A stretch of DNA of 64,000 nt from Hydrogenobacter thermophilus TK-6 (GCF_000010785.1 NC_013799.1:62001-126000), one strand, 5' to 3'; numbered from the stretch's first letter, positions 49,884 to 58,864 are shown. Made by a program: numbers and translations. Notes: a model not told the origin generated them from the letters alone.

Positions 49884-50390
49884 CATATACGAGTTTTTGT
49901 ATGCTACATAATTTTCCGCAGACCGCTTTATTAGCTCTACCTCCTCGGGCTTTAGGTCTCTGATTATTTTGGCAGGTACGCCTGCCACCAGCACACCTGA
50001 TGGTATCCTTTTACCGGGAGTTAAAAGAGCACCTGCACCTATCAGCACATAATCCTCTACCTCCACCCCATCCATAACTACCGCTCCCATACCTACCAGT
50101 ACATAGTTTCCAAGGGTACATCCGTGCAGGACCACCCTGTGTCCTACTGTCACGCCATCTCCTACTATGGTGGGATAAGTGTTGTGAGTCACATGCACCA
50201 CACAGTTGTCCTGTATGTTGGTCCTTTTGCCTATCCTTATGTAGTTTACATCTCCTCTTATTACAGTTCCAAACCAGATGCTTGAATCTTCACCTATGTG
50301 CACATCTCCTACAATAACAACATTCTCAGAAAGATAAACGCTGGGATGTATCTGAGGGTAAACGCCTCTGTAGGGTTTTACAAGAGCCAT
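49860..50390 (-). CDS. gamma-class carbonic anhydrase-like protein
   Basis: A 176-aa left-handed beta-helix (hexapeptide repeat) protein. VIRGDVNYIRIGKRTNIQDNCVVHVTHNTYPTIVGDGVTVGHRVVLHGC has the three zinc histidines in the gamma-CA arrangement, and GMGAVVMDGVEVEDYVLIGAGALLTPGKRIPSG continues the helix. It likely interconverts CO2 and bicarbonate, useful for an autotroph, though some members are inactive or bind other ligands. AGGAG is 4 nt before ATG 50390. It directly follows pgk. Confidence 0.88.
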   Translation of the reverse strand: MALVKPYRGVYPQIHPSVYLSENVVIVGDVHIGEDSSIWFGTVIRGDVNYIRIGKRTNIQDNCVVHVTHNTYPTIVGDGVTVGHRVVLHGCTLGNYVLVGMGAVVMDGVEVEDYVLIGAGALLTPGKRIPSGVLVAGVPAKIIRDLKPEEVELIKRSAENYVAYKNSYMSADAQKR

Positions 50391-50391
50391 C

Positions 50392-51588
50392 TTACTCCTC
50401 TGAGTTATCAAGCACCTCTATGCAAGGAAGGGTATTTCCTTCAAGAAGTTCCAGAAAAGCTCCTCCGCCCGTAGATACGAAGTCTATGGAGTTATAAACA
50501 CCCGCTCTGTGTATAGCGTGGTCAGTATCCCCCCCACCTGCTATGGTAAGAGCGGAAGAGTTAGCAAGAATTTTTGCAGTTTCGTATGTCCCATCCTCAA
50601 ACCTGTCCAGCTCAAAAGCACCCATAGGTCCGTTCCATATTATGGTTTGAGCATCCGATACTATCTCCCTGAGCAGAGCTATAGATACAGGCCCAATGTC
50701 AAGCCCCATCCAGCCCTGAGGTATCTCCTGCCAAGGCACAAGGCGTGTTGGGGTGTTGTTAGAAAGTTCTCTACCAAGAAGAAAGTCCACAGGAAGGTAA
50801 AACTTGACGCCAAGCTTTCTGGCAACTTCCATTATGTCTTTGGCAGTCTCTATGTAGCCATCTTCCACTATGGAGTTGCCCACTGAATAGCCCATAGCCT
50901 TTATGAAGGTAAAAGCCATAGCACCACCCACAAATATCTTGTCAACCCTTTTAAGAAGGTTCTTTATTATACCTATCTTGGAAGAGACCTTAACCCCACC
51001 TAAGATGGCAACCACGGGTCTTTGAGGGTTCACCATAGCCTTTTCAAAATACGATATCTCCTTTTCAAGCAAAAACCCCATAACTGCAGGCTTGAGTATC
51101 TTTGGCACGGTGTATACGGATGCATGCTTTCTGTGGCAAGTACCAAAAGCATCGCTCACATATATCTCTCCCAGGCTTGCAAGCTCTTTTGCAAATTCCT
51201 CATCGTTTTCCTCCTCTTCTTTGTGAAACCTTAAATTCTCAAGGAGTAAAACATCCCCCTCCTTCATTTTTTCCACAAGCGCCTTAACACTTGGACCTAT
51301 GCAATCATCAGCCATAATAACATCCTTGTTTATGTACCTTGATAGCCTTTTGGCAACTGGTGAGAGGCTGTACTTGGAGTCCCTTCCTTTTGGTCTTCCC
51401 AAGTGGGACATAAGTATTACCTTTGCCTTGGCATCCAAAAGGTACTCAATGGTGGGAAGGGATGCCCTTATCCTTGTATCATCCTCTATGTTTCCCTGCT
51501 CGTCAATGGGTACATTAAAGTCAACCCTTACCAACACCCTCTTGCCAGTGATATTTACATCCTTGAGTCTTTTTTTACCCAGAACCAT
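50392..51588 (-). CDS. pgk: phosphoglycerate kinase
   Basis: Pgk, 398 aa, carries out the ATP-linked step between 3-phosphoglycerate and 1,3-bisphosphoglycerate; in an autotroph it runs in the gluconeogenic direction. GKRVLVRVDFNVPIDEQGNI, MSHLGRPKGRDSKYSL, LLLENLRFHKEEEENDEEFAK, AILGGVKVSSKIGII, WNGPMGAFELDRFEDGT and IAGGGDTDHAIHRAG are all present. GGGGGG lies just upstream of the ATG. It is co-transcribed with the gamma-CA gene. Confidence 0.96.
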   Translation of the reverse strand: MVLGKKRLKDVNITGKRVLVRVDFNVPIDEQGNIEDDTRIRASLPTIEYLLDAKAKVILMSHLGRPKGRDSKYSLSPVAKRLSRYINKDVIMADDCIGPSVKALVEKMKEGDVLLLENLRFHKEEEENDEEFAKELASLGEIYVSDAFGTCHRKHASVYTVPKILKPAVMGFLLEKEISYFEKAMVNPQRPVVAILGGVKVSSKIGIIKNLLKRVDKIFVGGAMAFTFIKAMGYSVGNSIVEDGYIETAKDIMEVARKLGVKFYLPVDFLLGRELSNNTPTRLVPWQEIPQGWMGLDIGPVSIALLREIVSDAQTIIWNGPMGAFELDRFEDGTYETAKILANSSALTIAGGGDTDHAIHRAGVYNSIDFVSTGGGAFLELLEGNTLPCIEVLDNSEE

Positions 51589-51601
51589 ACTACCCCCCGC
51601 C

Positions 51602-51937
51602 TTAGAGGTCCAGGTCTATGTCCTCGTCGTCAAGTTCCACATTCTGGTCAGATGTAAATATACCCCTTAGGTTTAGGGCTATGTTTTTCAAAGTTTCAAG
51701 GTAATAAAGCACATCCTCATAAAGGAGAATTTGAGCTTTGTATTTGCTATGCTCTTCGTAAGGTGGCTTTTTTGTTTTGAGTATCTTTTTTACCGCAATT
51801 CTTGACATGTAGGCTCTTGAGAACTTCTCCTGCCACTCTTTCCAAAAGTCCGGAGAATTTACAGGGCTTTTTACAATAAAGTACTCAAGATGGGAAAGCT
51901 CTTCCAGCAGATGAACATCAAGAGGGGTGTTTTTCAT
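51602..51937 (-). CDS. small protein of unknown function
   Basis: A 111-aa soluble, helical protein (MKNTPLDVHLLEELSHLEYFIV) ending in a strongly acidic tail (ELDDEDIDLDL). No cysteines or membrane segment. Not recognised as a family. AAGGAGG lies 6 nt before the ATG, and it is sandwiched tightly between trpC and pgk, so it is very likely expressed. Confidence 0.65.
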   Translation of the reverse strand: MKNTPLDVHLLEELSHLEYFIVKSPVNSPDFWKEWQEKFSRAYMSRIAVKKILKTKKPPYEEHSKYKAQILLYEDVLYYLETLKNIALNLRGIFTSDQNVELDDEDIDLDL

Positions 51938-51948
51938 GGAATACCTCC

Positions 51949-52728
51949 TTAAACATCATTATAACCCAAAAGCTCCCTGAGTTTTTTTGCTGGGTCTTGG
52001 CTCTTCATGAGGGCAGTCCCCACCAAAAAGGCATCAGCACCTAAGCTTTCAAGTTCAAGTATTTGCTCCCTCTCACTTATACCGCTTTCTGCTATTACGT
52101 ACTTAGCACCCATCTGCTTTAATAGAGGTGTGAGTCTCTTGGAGAGCTCTGTGTCCACTTTTAGGGTGTCAAGGTCCCTGTTGTTTATGCCAATAACTTT
52201 TGCACCGGCTCTTAGGGCTATTTCAGCTTCTTTGAGGTCAAAAACTTCCACAAGGGGTGTAATAGACAGCGCATAAGAGTATTCAATAAGGTCTTTAAGT
52301 AAGGATGGCTCAAGAATGCGGACTATCAAAAGGACAGCATCCGCACCAAAAGCTCTGGCTTCTTCTATCTGCACAGTGTCTATGATAAAGTCTTTCCTCA
52401 GGATGGGTATGTTTACAGTTCTTCTTACCTGATATAGGTCTTCAAGAGAGCCATCAAAGTAAGTGCTGTCTGTAAGCACCGAAACGGCAACAGCGCCAGC
52501 ACTCTCGTATATCTTAGCCTGATGCCAAGCCGAAACTTCTCTTATTTTTCCCTCGGATGGAGAAGCCTTTTTAACTTCCGCTATTATTTTTGTGCCTTTG
52601 CCACAGAGCGCATCTTCAAATGCCAAACTTCTCTCCCTTTTGGGAGTCAAAGGGAGGTTTTTGATAAGCTCTCTTGTCTTCTTTACCTCCTGCCTTTTGC
52701 GTTCCAATATCTCTTTGAGAAATCCCAT
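51949..52728 (-). CDS. trpC: indole-3-glycerol phosphate synthase
   Basis: TrpC, 259 aa, is a TIM-barrel enzyme of tryptophan synthesis. LKEILERKRQEVKKTRELI opens, KIIAEVKKASPSEGKI holds the catalytic Lys and Ser, VSVLTDSTYFDGSLEDL and PILRKDFIIDTVQIEEARAFGADAVLLIV follow, then GINNRDLDTLKVD and AESGISEREQI. The start overlaps the tusA-fusion stop (TAATG). Other trp genes are not adjacent; trpG is 35 kb away. Confidence 0.96.
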   Translation of the reverse strand: MGFLKEILERKRQEVKKTRELIKNLPLTPKRERSLAFEDALCGKGTKIIAEVKKASPSEGKIREVSAWHQAKIYESAGAVAVSVLTDSTYFDGSLEDLYQVRRTVNIPILRKDFIIDTVQIEEARAFGADAVLLIVRILEPSLLKDLIEYSYALSITPLVEVFDLKEAEIALRAGAKVIGINNRDLDTLKVDTELSKRLTPLLKQMGAKYVIAESGISEREQILELESLGADAFLVGTALMKSQDPAKKLRELLGYNDV

Positions 52729-53318
52729 TAAGGATAAACTCTCCTGTAGGACTTACCTTCCTTTTTGTATATGGCTTCAACACCAAAGCCCTTTTTCAAA
52801 AGCTCTTCGTATATGCCTTTTGCCTTTTGGTAGCCAGCAACTGCCAAAACAACACCGCATCTGGGGTCTATCTCGTCTGGTACTGGTATTAACTTAGCCT
52901 TTCCCTTCAGAAACTTCTCGGCTCGGGTTCCCTCGGATATGGCGGTGAATGTTATAAAGTGGTCGGGCTTTTTTATAAGTGGGTTGAGCTGCATAAGGAT
53001 GTGTCTCAGATGCAGTTTGACGCCGAGGGCATGGAACTTTATCCAGTACCAGAGGGATGGTTCCACCGAAAAGGGTTTCTTTTTTATCTCCACCACCACC
53101 TGGTTGCCATTCCTTTTAACGCTCAAAAGCTCGTTGCCTGTTTGGGCACACCAATTTTTTATATCCAGCTCAAAGCCAGGGTCAGTAGATATAACGGTAA
53201 GGACCTCCCCATCTTTGAGCCTTTTCATCTGCTCTGAGGTCATGACTACGGGCAGAGGACACATGAGACCCGAAAGGTCAAGTACCTTAAATTCCTGTTT
53301 TTCTTGCACTGCATTCAT
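52728..53318 (-). CDS. TusA-DUF3343 fusion, sulfur-carrier-like protein
   Basis: A 196-aa two-domain protein. The N-terminal TusA domain (about 10-80) has VLDLSGLMCPLPVVMTSEQMKRLKDGEVL with Cys20, the persulfide-carrying residue of the family. The C-terminal part (about 119-196) matches DUF3343, a putative Se/S carrier: TFTAISEGTRAEKFLKGK then PVPDEIDPRCGVVLAV with Cys154. A linker of about 35 residues joins them. Two carrier cysteines in one chain suggest intramolecular sulfur relay (inference). It sits between a membrane protein gene and trpC. Confidence 0.82.
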   Translation of the reverse strand: MNAVQEKQEFKVLDLSGLMCPLPVVMTSEQMKRLKDGEVLTVISTDPGFELDIKNWCAQTGNELLSVKRNGNQVVVEIKKKPFSVEPSLWYWIKFHALGVKLHLRHILMQLNPLIKKPDHFITFTAISEGTRAEKFLKGKAKLIPVPDEIDPRCGVVLAVAGYQKAKGIYEELLKKGFGVEAIYKKEGKSYRRVYP

Positions 53319-53327
53319 TTTACCACC

Positions 53328-54185
53328 TCACACTGCAAGTCTAACGCTATCCTTTTTGACATGGTCATCAAAACCAACTATATATAAATTTAGCAGCTTG
53401 GCAGACTTTTCAAGTGTGGTGGTAATCTCCCTATCGTAAAGCTCAAAAGGTGTATTAAAGTAAAAGATCACATAAGCACAGCCTTTCTCAAAAAAGACTG
53501 GAACATAAAGGGCTGTGTTTTCTTTGTCTATGATGGCTTCTTTGTGGGTGATCTCTCCCTTGGGCACTATGGCAATCCTCTTTAAGGAAAACTTCTCCTT
53601 TATGTGTAAAAGAAAGTCCTCGGGAGATCTGTCCTCTACAGCTTTATCTATTATGAAAGACAGATAATCCTTCTCCCTGCTTTCTTTTTCAAGCTTTGAA
53701 AGGTCCTTAGAAAGCTCTCTGTATGATGCTCTGAGCTTTCTGATGTAGTATCTTTCCTTCCTTATACTTTCCACAAGGTCAGGTGAGAGGGAAGCCAGAA
53801 AGAGGGCAAAGAGGAGGGGCAGATAATACAGGGAGGACATTCCCCCCGTGTAGAGAAAAAGAAGTATGCCTGCCCAGAAGAGGGTAAGAGAAACAGCCGT
53901 GTCTCTGTTGGCATAAAATAGAGCCGGCACGAAAAGGGATAGGGTGAGTATCTCATCGCCTGCTATAAAACAAATGGGAGGCAGCACAAGTGCGTCAAGA
54001 AACCTTTTGAGAAATCTTGCTTTGGTAGGATGCAGGTAAGAGAGCAAAGATAAGCTTACATATAGGGTGGTGAGAAATACAAGAAGGGCTCTCTGATGTA
54101 TAGGTTTTTCAAAAGCTATGGCAAAAAACAGAAAAGCCAACAGCAATCTGATGGTCAGGAGTATTAAATTTACATCCTTTAGCAC
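53328..54185 (-). CDS. membrane protein with coiled coil and GAF-like C-terminal domain, unknown function
   Basis: A 285-aa protein: five or six hydrophobic segments in residues 1-140, a helical coiled coil (about 142-175, KERYYIRKLRASYRELSKDLSKLEKESREKD), then a soluble alpha/beta domain of about 100 residues resembling a GAF domain (IAIVPKGEITH, ALYVPVFFEKGCAYVIFYF). The layout resembles a sensor without an output domain. Start GTG 54185, preceded by TAAAAT and exactly 6 nt and no SD, consistent with the leaderless starts in this window. Confidence 0.6.
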   Translation of the reverse strand: MLKDVNLILLTIRLLLAFLFFAIAFEKPIHQRALLVFLTTLYVSLSLLSYLHPTKARFLKRFLDALVLPPICFIAGDEILTLSLFVPALFYANRDTAVSLTLFWAGILLFLYTGGMSSLYYLPLLFALFLASLSPDLVESIRKERYYIRKLRASYRELSKDLSKLEKESREKDYLSFIIDKAVEDRSPEDFLLHIKEKFSLKRIAIVPKGEITHKEAIIDKENTALYVPVFFEKGCAYVIFYFNTPFELYDREITTTLEKSAKLLNLYIVGFDDHVKKDSVRLAV

Positions 54186-54191
54186 AGTAAT

Positions 54192-54197
54192 ATTTTA
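54192..54197 (-). promoter_or_regulatory. -10 box of the membrane-protein gene, leaderless type
   Basis: TAAAAT, 6 nt, GTG 54185. The box overlaps the mrcA stop codon, so this would be an internal promoter starting the TusA/trpC/pgk run. Confidence 0.35.
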
Positions 54198-56405
54198 CGG
54201 AATTTCCTTTACTTTTGGTTCCTCCTCAAGTTTCTTGAGTATATTGGGATCAACTATACCTTTGAGTTCATTTGTTTCATCCTGCTTTTGCTCTCCTGAA
54301 CATATCCCCTGTGTGCCATCAACGAAATACATGGGTGTAGGGCAGTTGACAACAACAACTCCGTCGGGAACTGGAAAATCTTCATTAGGATACATGAAAG
54401 CTGCAACGGACATAAAGTCCAGCCATATAGGTAGGGCTACCCTTGCTCCTGCCATACCCTTCCCCATGCTCTTCTTTATGTCATACCCCACCCACACACC
54501 TGCAACTATGTAAGGAGAGAAGCCTACAAACCAAGCATCCATGTAATCGTTGGTAGTACCTGTCTTTCCTGCTACTATCCTACCAAAAGAGCTGGCAGAA
54601 GCTGCAGTTCCTTCAAGGACAACAGCTCTAAGCATATCCACTAAAACTCTAACTTCCTGAGGTGGCAAAACCTGTTCGCACTTGGGATTGTTTTCTTCTA
54701 TGACTTTACCGTCCGGGGCTACTATCCTCTGTATAAAGTAAGGCTCGCAGCGAATACCCAAATCCGCAAAAGCTTGATAAGCAGATGTAAGCTCAAGAGG
54801 TGTAACCTCTATGCTACCAAGAGCCATAGAGTAGTAGGGCTTAAGGTCTATACCTAAGCTTTTACCCACTTGCATAGGCATGTCAAAACCTATTTCTGAA
54901 AGAAGGTTAACGGTTGCGGTATTTATGCTCTTTGCAATGGCGGTGCGCAAAGTCACTACTCCATACTCTGCTCCTTCGTAATTCTTAGGTGTCCATTCTT
55001 TACCCTTTGAAGGGTCAAAAAAGCTCTTGGGTGTGGCATCTATGGTGGAAGCTTGCGTGTATCCTTTCATCAGAGCGGCAAGATATATGATGGGCTTTAT
55101 GGCAGAGCCTGGCTGACGCTTGGCATAAACAGCTCTGTTGTATGGACTTCTCAGATAAGAGTAACCACCCACCATTGCTCTTATGGCTCCCGTTTTTGCA
55201 TCCAAAGCTACCAACGCCCCTTCTAAGTCTGGCAGCACTTCTGCGCTTATATCTTTGCCCCTCTTTACAAACCTCACAAGCACATAATCGCCTTTTTCTA
55301 CGGGGAGTTGGTTTCTTGGCACGGTAAACTGGTAATCTTTTACCGCCACTTTAAGCTCTTGACTGCCTACATCCAAAACTTTACCTATGTAAATTCTCCA
55401 GGGTTTTAACTCCACCTGCTGCTCTTCGTATTTCTTTTGTACTTCATAAGGGTCATCAGGTAGGAAGGGTATGCCGTTGGCTTTTGCCACTCTCATAACG
55501 CCCCTTTTTACTGCCTCCCTTGCATGCATCTGAAGGTCCCTGTCTATGGTGGTATAAACTTTGTAGCCACCAGCTAATATAGCCTCTCCGTACTTCTCCA
55601 CCAAGTAATCCTTCACATAATCAAGGAAGTAGTCCATACCGTAATACCTGTTCTCCAGTTTGACCCTTATAGGCACAGAGGAGTAGCGTTTGAGCTCGTC
55701 TTGAGTTATATATCCATCTTCGTACATCCTTTGAAGCACATAATTCCTTCTCTCTTTTACCTTTTCGGGATTTCTGAAGGGATTGTACTTGGTAGGTGCT
55801 TTGGGAAGTCCAGCCAGCAAGGCAGCCTCGTCCAAGGTCAGATCCTTTACATGCTTTCCAAAGTATATCCTTGAAGCAGCCTCAACACCGTAAGCTCCCT
55901 GCCCTAAGTATATGTAGTTAAGGTACATCTCCAGAATTTTATCCTTGCTAAAAGCTCTCTCTATCTTAATGGCAAGAAGCATCTCTTTTACCTTCCTTTT
56001 AAAACTCCTTTCCGGTGTAAGAAAAAGGTTTCTTGCCAGCTGTTGAGTTATGGTGGATGCACCCTGCGTTATTTCCCTCTCTCTTATATTGGCGATAAGA
56101 GCCCTGAGGACGGCAATGGGATCTATACCAAAGTGACTGTAAAAGTTCCTGTCTTCAGCAGCGATGAAAGCCTGCCTTACATAAAGGGGTATATCTTTGA
56201 GAGGAACATAGTATCTTCTTTGAACGGCAACATCACCAAAAACCCTTCCCTTGTAATCGTATATGAGTGTTGCTTCGGGAGGTCTCCAGTCTTTGAGCTT
56301 TTCAACGGAAGGAAGGTCAGTAGATAGGATAAAGAGGGCAAAAAGCACAAATGCAAAGATTAAGGACACTGCACCGAGAAAAACCACCAAAACTCTACGC
56401 ACCAT
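54195..56405 (-). CDS. mrcA: penicillin-binding protein 1A (class A)
   Basis: A 736-aa bifunctional transglycosylase/transpeptidase. N-terminal anchor helix (about 5-28); GT51 domain with FIAAEDRNFYSHFGID (catalytic Glu), QGASTITQQLARNLFL and LNYIYLGQGAYGVEAAS; an OB-like insert; transpeptidase motifs RQPGSAIKP (Ser nucleophile, SxxK), SIN (SxN) and VAGKTGTTND (KTG). The C-terminal tail contains CPTPMYFVDGTQGICSG, a possible disulfide. TATAAT lies only 4 nt before the ATG. Confidence 0.96.
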   Translation of the reverse strand: MVRRVLVVFLGAVSLIFAFVLFALFILSTDLPSVEKLKDWRPPEATLIYDYKGRVFGDVAVQRRYYVPLKDIPLYVRQAFIAAEDRNFYSHFGIDPIAVLRALIANIREREITQGASTITQQLARNLFLTPERSFKRKVKEMLLAIKIERAFSKDKILEMYLNYIYLGQGAYGVEAASRIYFGKHVKDLTLDEAALLAGLPKAPTKYNPFRNPEKVKERRNYVLQRMYEDGYITQDELKRYSSVPIRVKLENRYYGMDYFLDYVKDYLVEKYGEAILAGGYKVYTTIDRDLQMHAREAVKRGVMRVAKANGIPFLPDDPYEVQKKYEEQQVELKPWRIYIGKVLDVGSQELKVAVKDYQFTVPRNQLPVEKGDYVLVRFVKRGKDISAEVLPDLEGALVALDAKTGAIRAMVGGYSYLRSPYNRAVYAKRQPGSAIKPIIYLAALMKGYTQASTIDATPKSFFDPSKGKEWTPKNYEGAEYGVVTLRTAIAKSINTATVNLLSEIGFDMPMQVGKSLGIDLKPYYSMALGSIEVTPLELTSAYQAFADLGIRCEPYFIQRIVAPDGKVIEENNPKCEQVLPPQEVRVLVDMLRAVVLEGTAASASSFGRIVAGKTGTTNDYMDAWFVGFSPYIVAGVWVGYDIKKSMGKGMAGARVALPIWLDFMSVAAFMYPNEDFPVPDGVVVVNCPTPMYFVDGTQGICSGEQKQDETNELKGIVDPNILKKLEEEPKVKEIP

Positions 56406-56437
56406 GTAAATTATACTCTGATTTATAATTTTAGGTT
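56406..56437. promoter_or_regulatory. 32-bp bidirectional promoter, mrcA / ispE
   Basis: Plus strand TATAAT (56424-56429) is 8 nt before the ispE ATG; minus strand TATAAT (56415-56410) is 4 nt before the mrcA ATG. No SD on either side. Confidence 0.5.
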
Positions 56438-57250
56438 ATGCGTGTTTTGTCTCCAGCTAAGGTAAACCTCGGTCTGTGGCTTTTAGGAAGGAGAGCTGAT
56501 GGTTATCACGAAATATTCACCATATACCAAGCTGTATCACTTTTTGACGAGATTTTCATAAAGGAGGGTCCGCTAAAGGTAGAAACCAGCAGCTTAATAC
56601 CACAGGAAAAGAACTTAGTATACAAAGCCCTCAGGCTTATGGAGAAATACTTGGGAAGAGATATAGATTTTAGCATATACATTAAAAAGAACATTCCTGA
56701 AGGTGCGGGTCTTGGTGGTGGTTCTTCCAACTGTGCTACTGTGCTAAAGGTGGTAAACCAGCTACTGGGTGAACCTTTAAGTGTTGAGGACCTGGAAAAC
56801 ATAGCAAAAGAAGTATCCTCTGATGCTGTCTTCTTCCTTTATGGGGGTACAGCGGTAGGCAGAGGTAGGGGTGATGTGGTAGAACCTATTAAACACCTTG
56901 ACTTAAAAATTACATTGGTTTATCCCAATGTAGTGGCCTCTACACGCAGAGTCTATAGTGCGGTAAGGGATGCATCATTGACAGATAAAATTGAAGATGA
57001 TAAAATAATAAGCTGTCTCTTAGAAGGTAAGTTTGAGGTGCTGGAGAATACCCTGGGGCAGGTGGCTATGGAGCTGTTTCCGGAGATAAAGGAAGCTTAC
57101 AGGTTTTTAGAGTATTTGGGCTACAGACCTGTGGTGAGCGGTAGCGGGTCATGCGTATTTTATATAGGTGAAGCGTCTGAGCAAGTAAAGAAGGGTGCTG
57201 CTCTTAGAGGATGGCGCTTATATGAGGTCAAAAGCTATAATGGGGTGTAG
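56438..57250 (+). CDS. ispE: 4-diphosphocytidyl-2-C-methyl-D-erythritol kinase
   Basis: IspE, 270 aa, is a GHMP kinase of the MEP pathway. SPAKVNLGLWLLGRRADGYHEI opens, IPEGAGLGGGSSNCATVL is the ATP loop, SSDAVFFLYGGTAVGRGRG carries the catalytic Asp region, and VSGSGSCVFYI the C-terminal Gly-rich motif. The last three codons plus one base form the 5' end of the following tRNA-Gln (10-nt overlap). A leaderless-type start follows TATAAT. Confidence 0.95.
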   Translation: MRVLSPAKVNLGLWLLGRRADGYHEIFTIYQAVSLFDEIFIKEGPLKVETSSLIPQEKNLVYKALRLMEKYLGRDIDFSIYIKKNIPEGAGLGGGSSNCATVLKVVNQLLGEPLSVEDLENIAKEVSSDAVFFLYGGTAVGRGRGDVVEPIKHLDLKITLVYPNVVASTRRVYSAVRDASLTDKIEDDKIISCLLEGKFEVLENTLGQVAMELFPEIKEAYRFLEYLGYRPVVSGSGSCVFYIGEASEQVKKGAALRGWRLYEVKSYNGV

Positions 57251-57313
57251 CTCAACTGGCAGAGCACCGGACTTTGGATCCGGGGGTTCCTGGTTCGAGT
57301 CCAGGCACCCCAG
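57241..57313 (+). tRNA. tRNA-Gln (anticodon TTG)
   Basis: 73 nt. Acceptor TGGGGTG pairs with CACCCCA, discriminator G. D arm around GCTC...GAGC, anticodon stem CCGGA/TCCGG with loop CTTTGGA (anticodon TTG), T arm CCTGG-TTCGAGT-CCAGG. CCA is not encoded. The first 10 nt are inside ispE, so the two are on one transcript and 5' processing would cut the ispE message at its stop codon. Confidence 0.95.
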
Positions 57314-57337
57314 TTTTACATCAAATGAGGTGATGCA

Positions 57338-58267
57338 ATGATAATAAAGCTCCTTACAGGTAACAGCAATCCATCTTTGGCTAAAGAAGTTTCTGATTAT
57401 CTTGGCATACCCATATCTGATATGATAGTTTCTCGCTTTAGCGACGGTGAGATAAGAGTTCAGATAAACGAATCTATGAGAGGTGAGGATGTTTTTATCA
57501 TCCAATCCCTGTGCCCACCTGTGAATGAACATATCATGGAGCTACTTCTGATACTTGATGCCCTAAAGAGAGCTTCCGCAGGAAGGATAACCGCGGTTAT
57601 CCCATATTACGCTTATGCTAGGCAGGATAGAAAAGATAGACCGCGCGTACCTATAAGTGCAAGACTCCTTGCAGACCTCATAACTGTTGCTGGTGCTCAG
57701 AGGCTTGTAGTGGTTGACCTTCACTCCCCACAAATACAGGGATTTTTTAACATACCCGTAGACAATCTCTACGCCCTGAATGTACTTTACGACTACCTCA
57801 AGGATAAGGTGGATGAAAATACGGTTGTGGTTTCACCGGATGCTGGAGGTGTGGAAAGGGCACGAAGGCTTGCCAACAAACTCGGATGCGGTATAGCCAT
57901 CATATACAAAAGAAGACCGGAACCTAATGTGGCGGAAGTACTTGATATCATAGGGGATGTAAATGGCAAGAAAGCCATCATAGTGGATGACATGATAGAT
58001 ACCGCAGGAACTATAGTATCTGCAACCAACCTGCTCATGTCAAAGGGTGCATCTGGAGTTTCCGTGGTTGCAACCCATGCCGTGCTTTCCGGTCCAGCCA
58101 TAGAGAGAATAAACACATCACCTCTTACCCAAGTGGTGGTTACCAATACCATTCCAACCGAGGGCAAATCTTGTGATAAGCTAAAGGTGGTTTCTGTAGC
58201 ACCTCTAATTGCCGAGTCCATAAAGAGAATACACGAAGGCGAGTCGGTAAGCTCGCTTTTTGTATAA
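57338..58267 (+). CDS. prs: ribose-phosphate pyrophosphokinase
   Basis: Prs, 309 aa, makes PRPP from ribose 5-phosphate and ATP. SRFSDGEIRVQINESMRGEDVFIIQS, PYYAYARQDRKDRPRVPISARL (ATP flexible loop), VVVDLHSPQIQGFF, SPDAGGVERAR and the PRPP loop KAIIVDDMIDTAGT are complete. GAGGTG precedes ATG 57338. It follows the tRNA by 24 bp and is probably co-transcribed with it. Confidence 0.97.
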   Translation: MIIKLLTGNSNPSLAKEVSDYLGIPISDMIVSRFSDGEIRVQINESMRGEDVFIIQSLCPPVNEHIMELLLILDALKRASAGRITAVIPYYAYARQDRKDRPRVPISARLLADLITVAGAQRLVVVDLHSPQIQGFFNIPVDNLYALNVLYDYLKDKVDENTVVVSPDAGGVERARRLANKLGCGIAIIYKRRPEPNVAEVLDIIGDVNGKKAIIVDDMIDTAGTIVSATNLLMSKGASGVSVVATHAVLSGPAIERINTSPLTQVVVTNTIPTEGKSCDKLKVVSVAPLIAESIKRIHEGESVSSLFV

Positions 58268-58285
58268 AGAAGAAGGAGGTAAGAT

Positions 58286-58864
58286 ATGAGAAAAGTATCG
58301 CTCAAACTGATCCCAAGAGAGTTAGGTAAAAAAAGTGAGATTAAAAGAATGAGGAGGGAAGGTTATATACCTGTGGAGGTTTATGGTAAGGATGTGGAGA
58401 ACAGGCACGCTTATGTAAGCTTAAAAGACCTTATGAGCCTACCTCACGGCGAGACCTTCCTCATTGAGGCGGATGTGGACGGAGAGAAGAGAGTGTGTCT
58501 CCTAAAAGACATTCAGGTGGGCTATCTGGGTGATGACCCTGTTCATGTGGACCTTTATGACATCTCTCACACGAAAGAGATAGAGATAGAAGTGCCTCTG
58601 GAGTTTGTTGGTACACCTGCAGGCGTAGGTCTTGGTGGCACCTTTGAAGTTATGATGCACACATTAACGGTAAAGGCATCGGTGGATAGCATACCCGACA
58701 AGATAACTGTTGATGTAAGTGCTATGAATGTTGGTGATGTGCTTCATGTAAGAGATATAACACCACCTTCAGGCTGTGTTATCATGGACTCACCCGAGGA
58801 GGTTATTGCAGTAGTCCTTGAACCTGAAGTGGAGGAAACGCCTACCGAAGAAACTACCACCTGA
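58286..58864 (+). CDS. rplY: 50S ribosomal protein L25 (Ctc form)
   Basis: A 192-aa general-stress-type L25. The N-terminal 5S rRNA-binding domain (about 1-95) has GKKSEIKRMRREGYIPVEVYGKD and LLKDIQVGYLGDDPVHVDLYDI. The C-terminal TL5 beta domain (about 98-185) has EVPLEFVGTPAGVGLGGTFEV and DITPPSGCVIMDSPEEVIAVV, ending in an acidic tail. GGAGG is 6 nt before the ATG. Its TGA overlaps the pth ATG; prs-rplY-pth is a common bacterial order. Confidence 0.95.
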   Translation: MRKVSLKLIPRELGKKSEIKRMRREGYIPVEVYGKDVENRHAYVSLKDLMSLPHGETFLIEADVDGEKRVCLLKDIQVGYLGDDPVHVDLYDISHTKEIEIEVPLEFVGTPAGVGLGGTFEVMMHTLTVKASVDSIPDKITVDVSAMNVGDVLHVRDITPPSGCVIMDSPEEVIAVVLEPEVEETPTEETTT

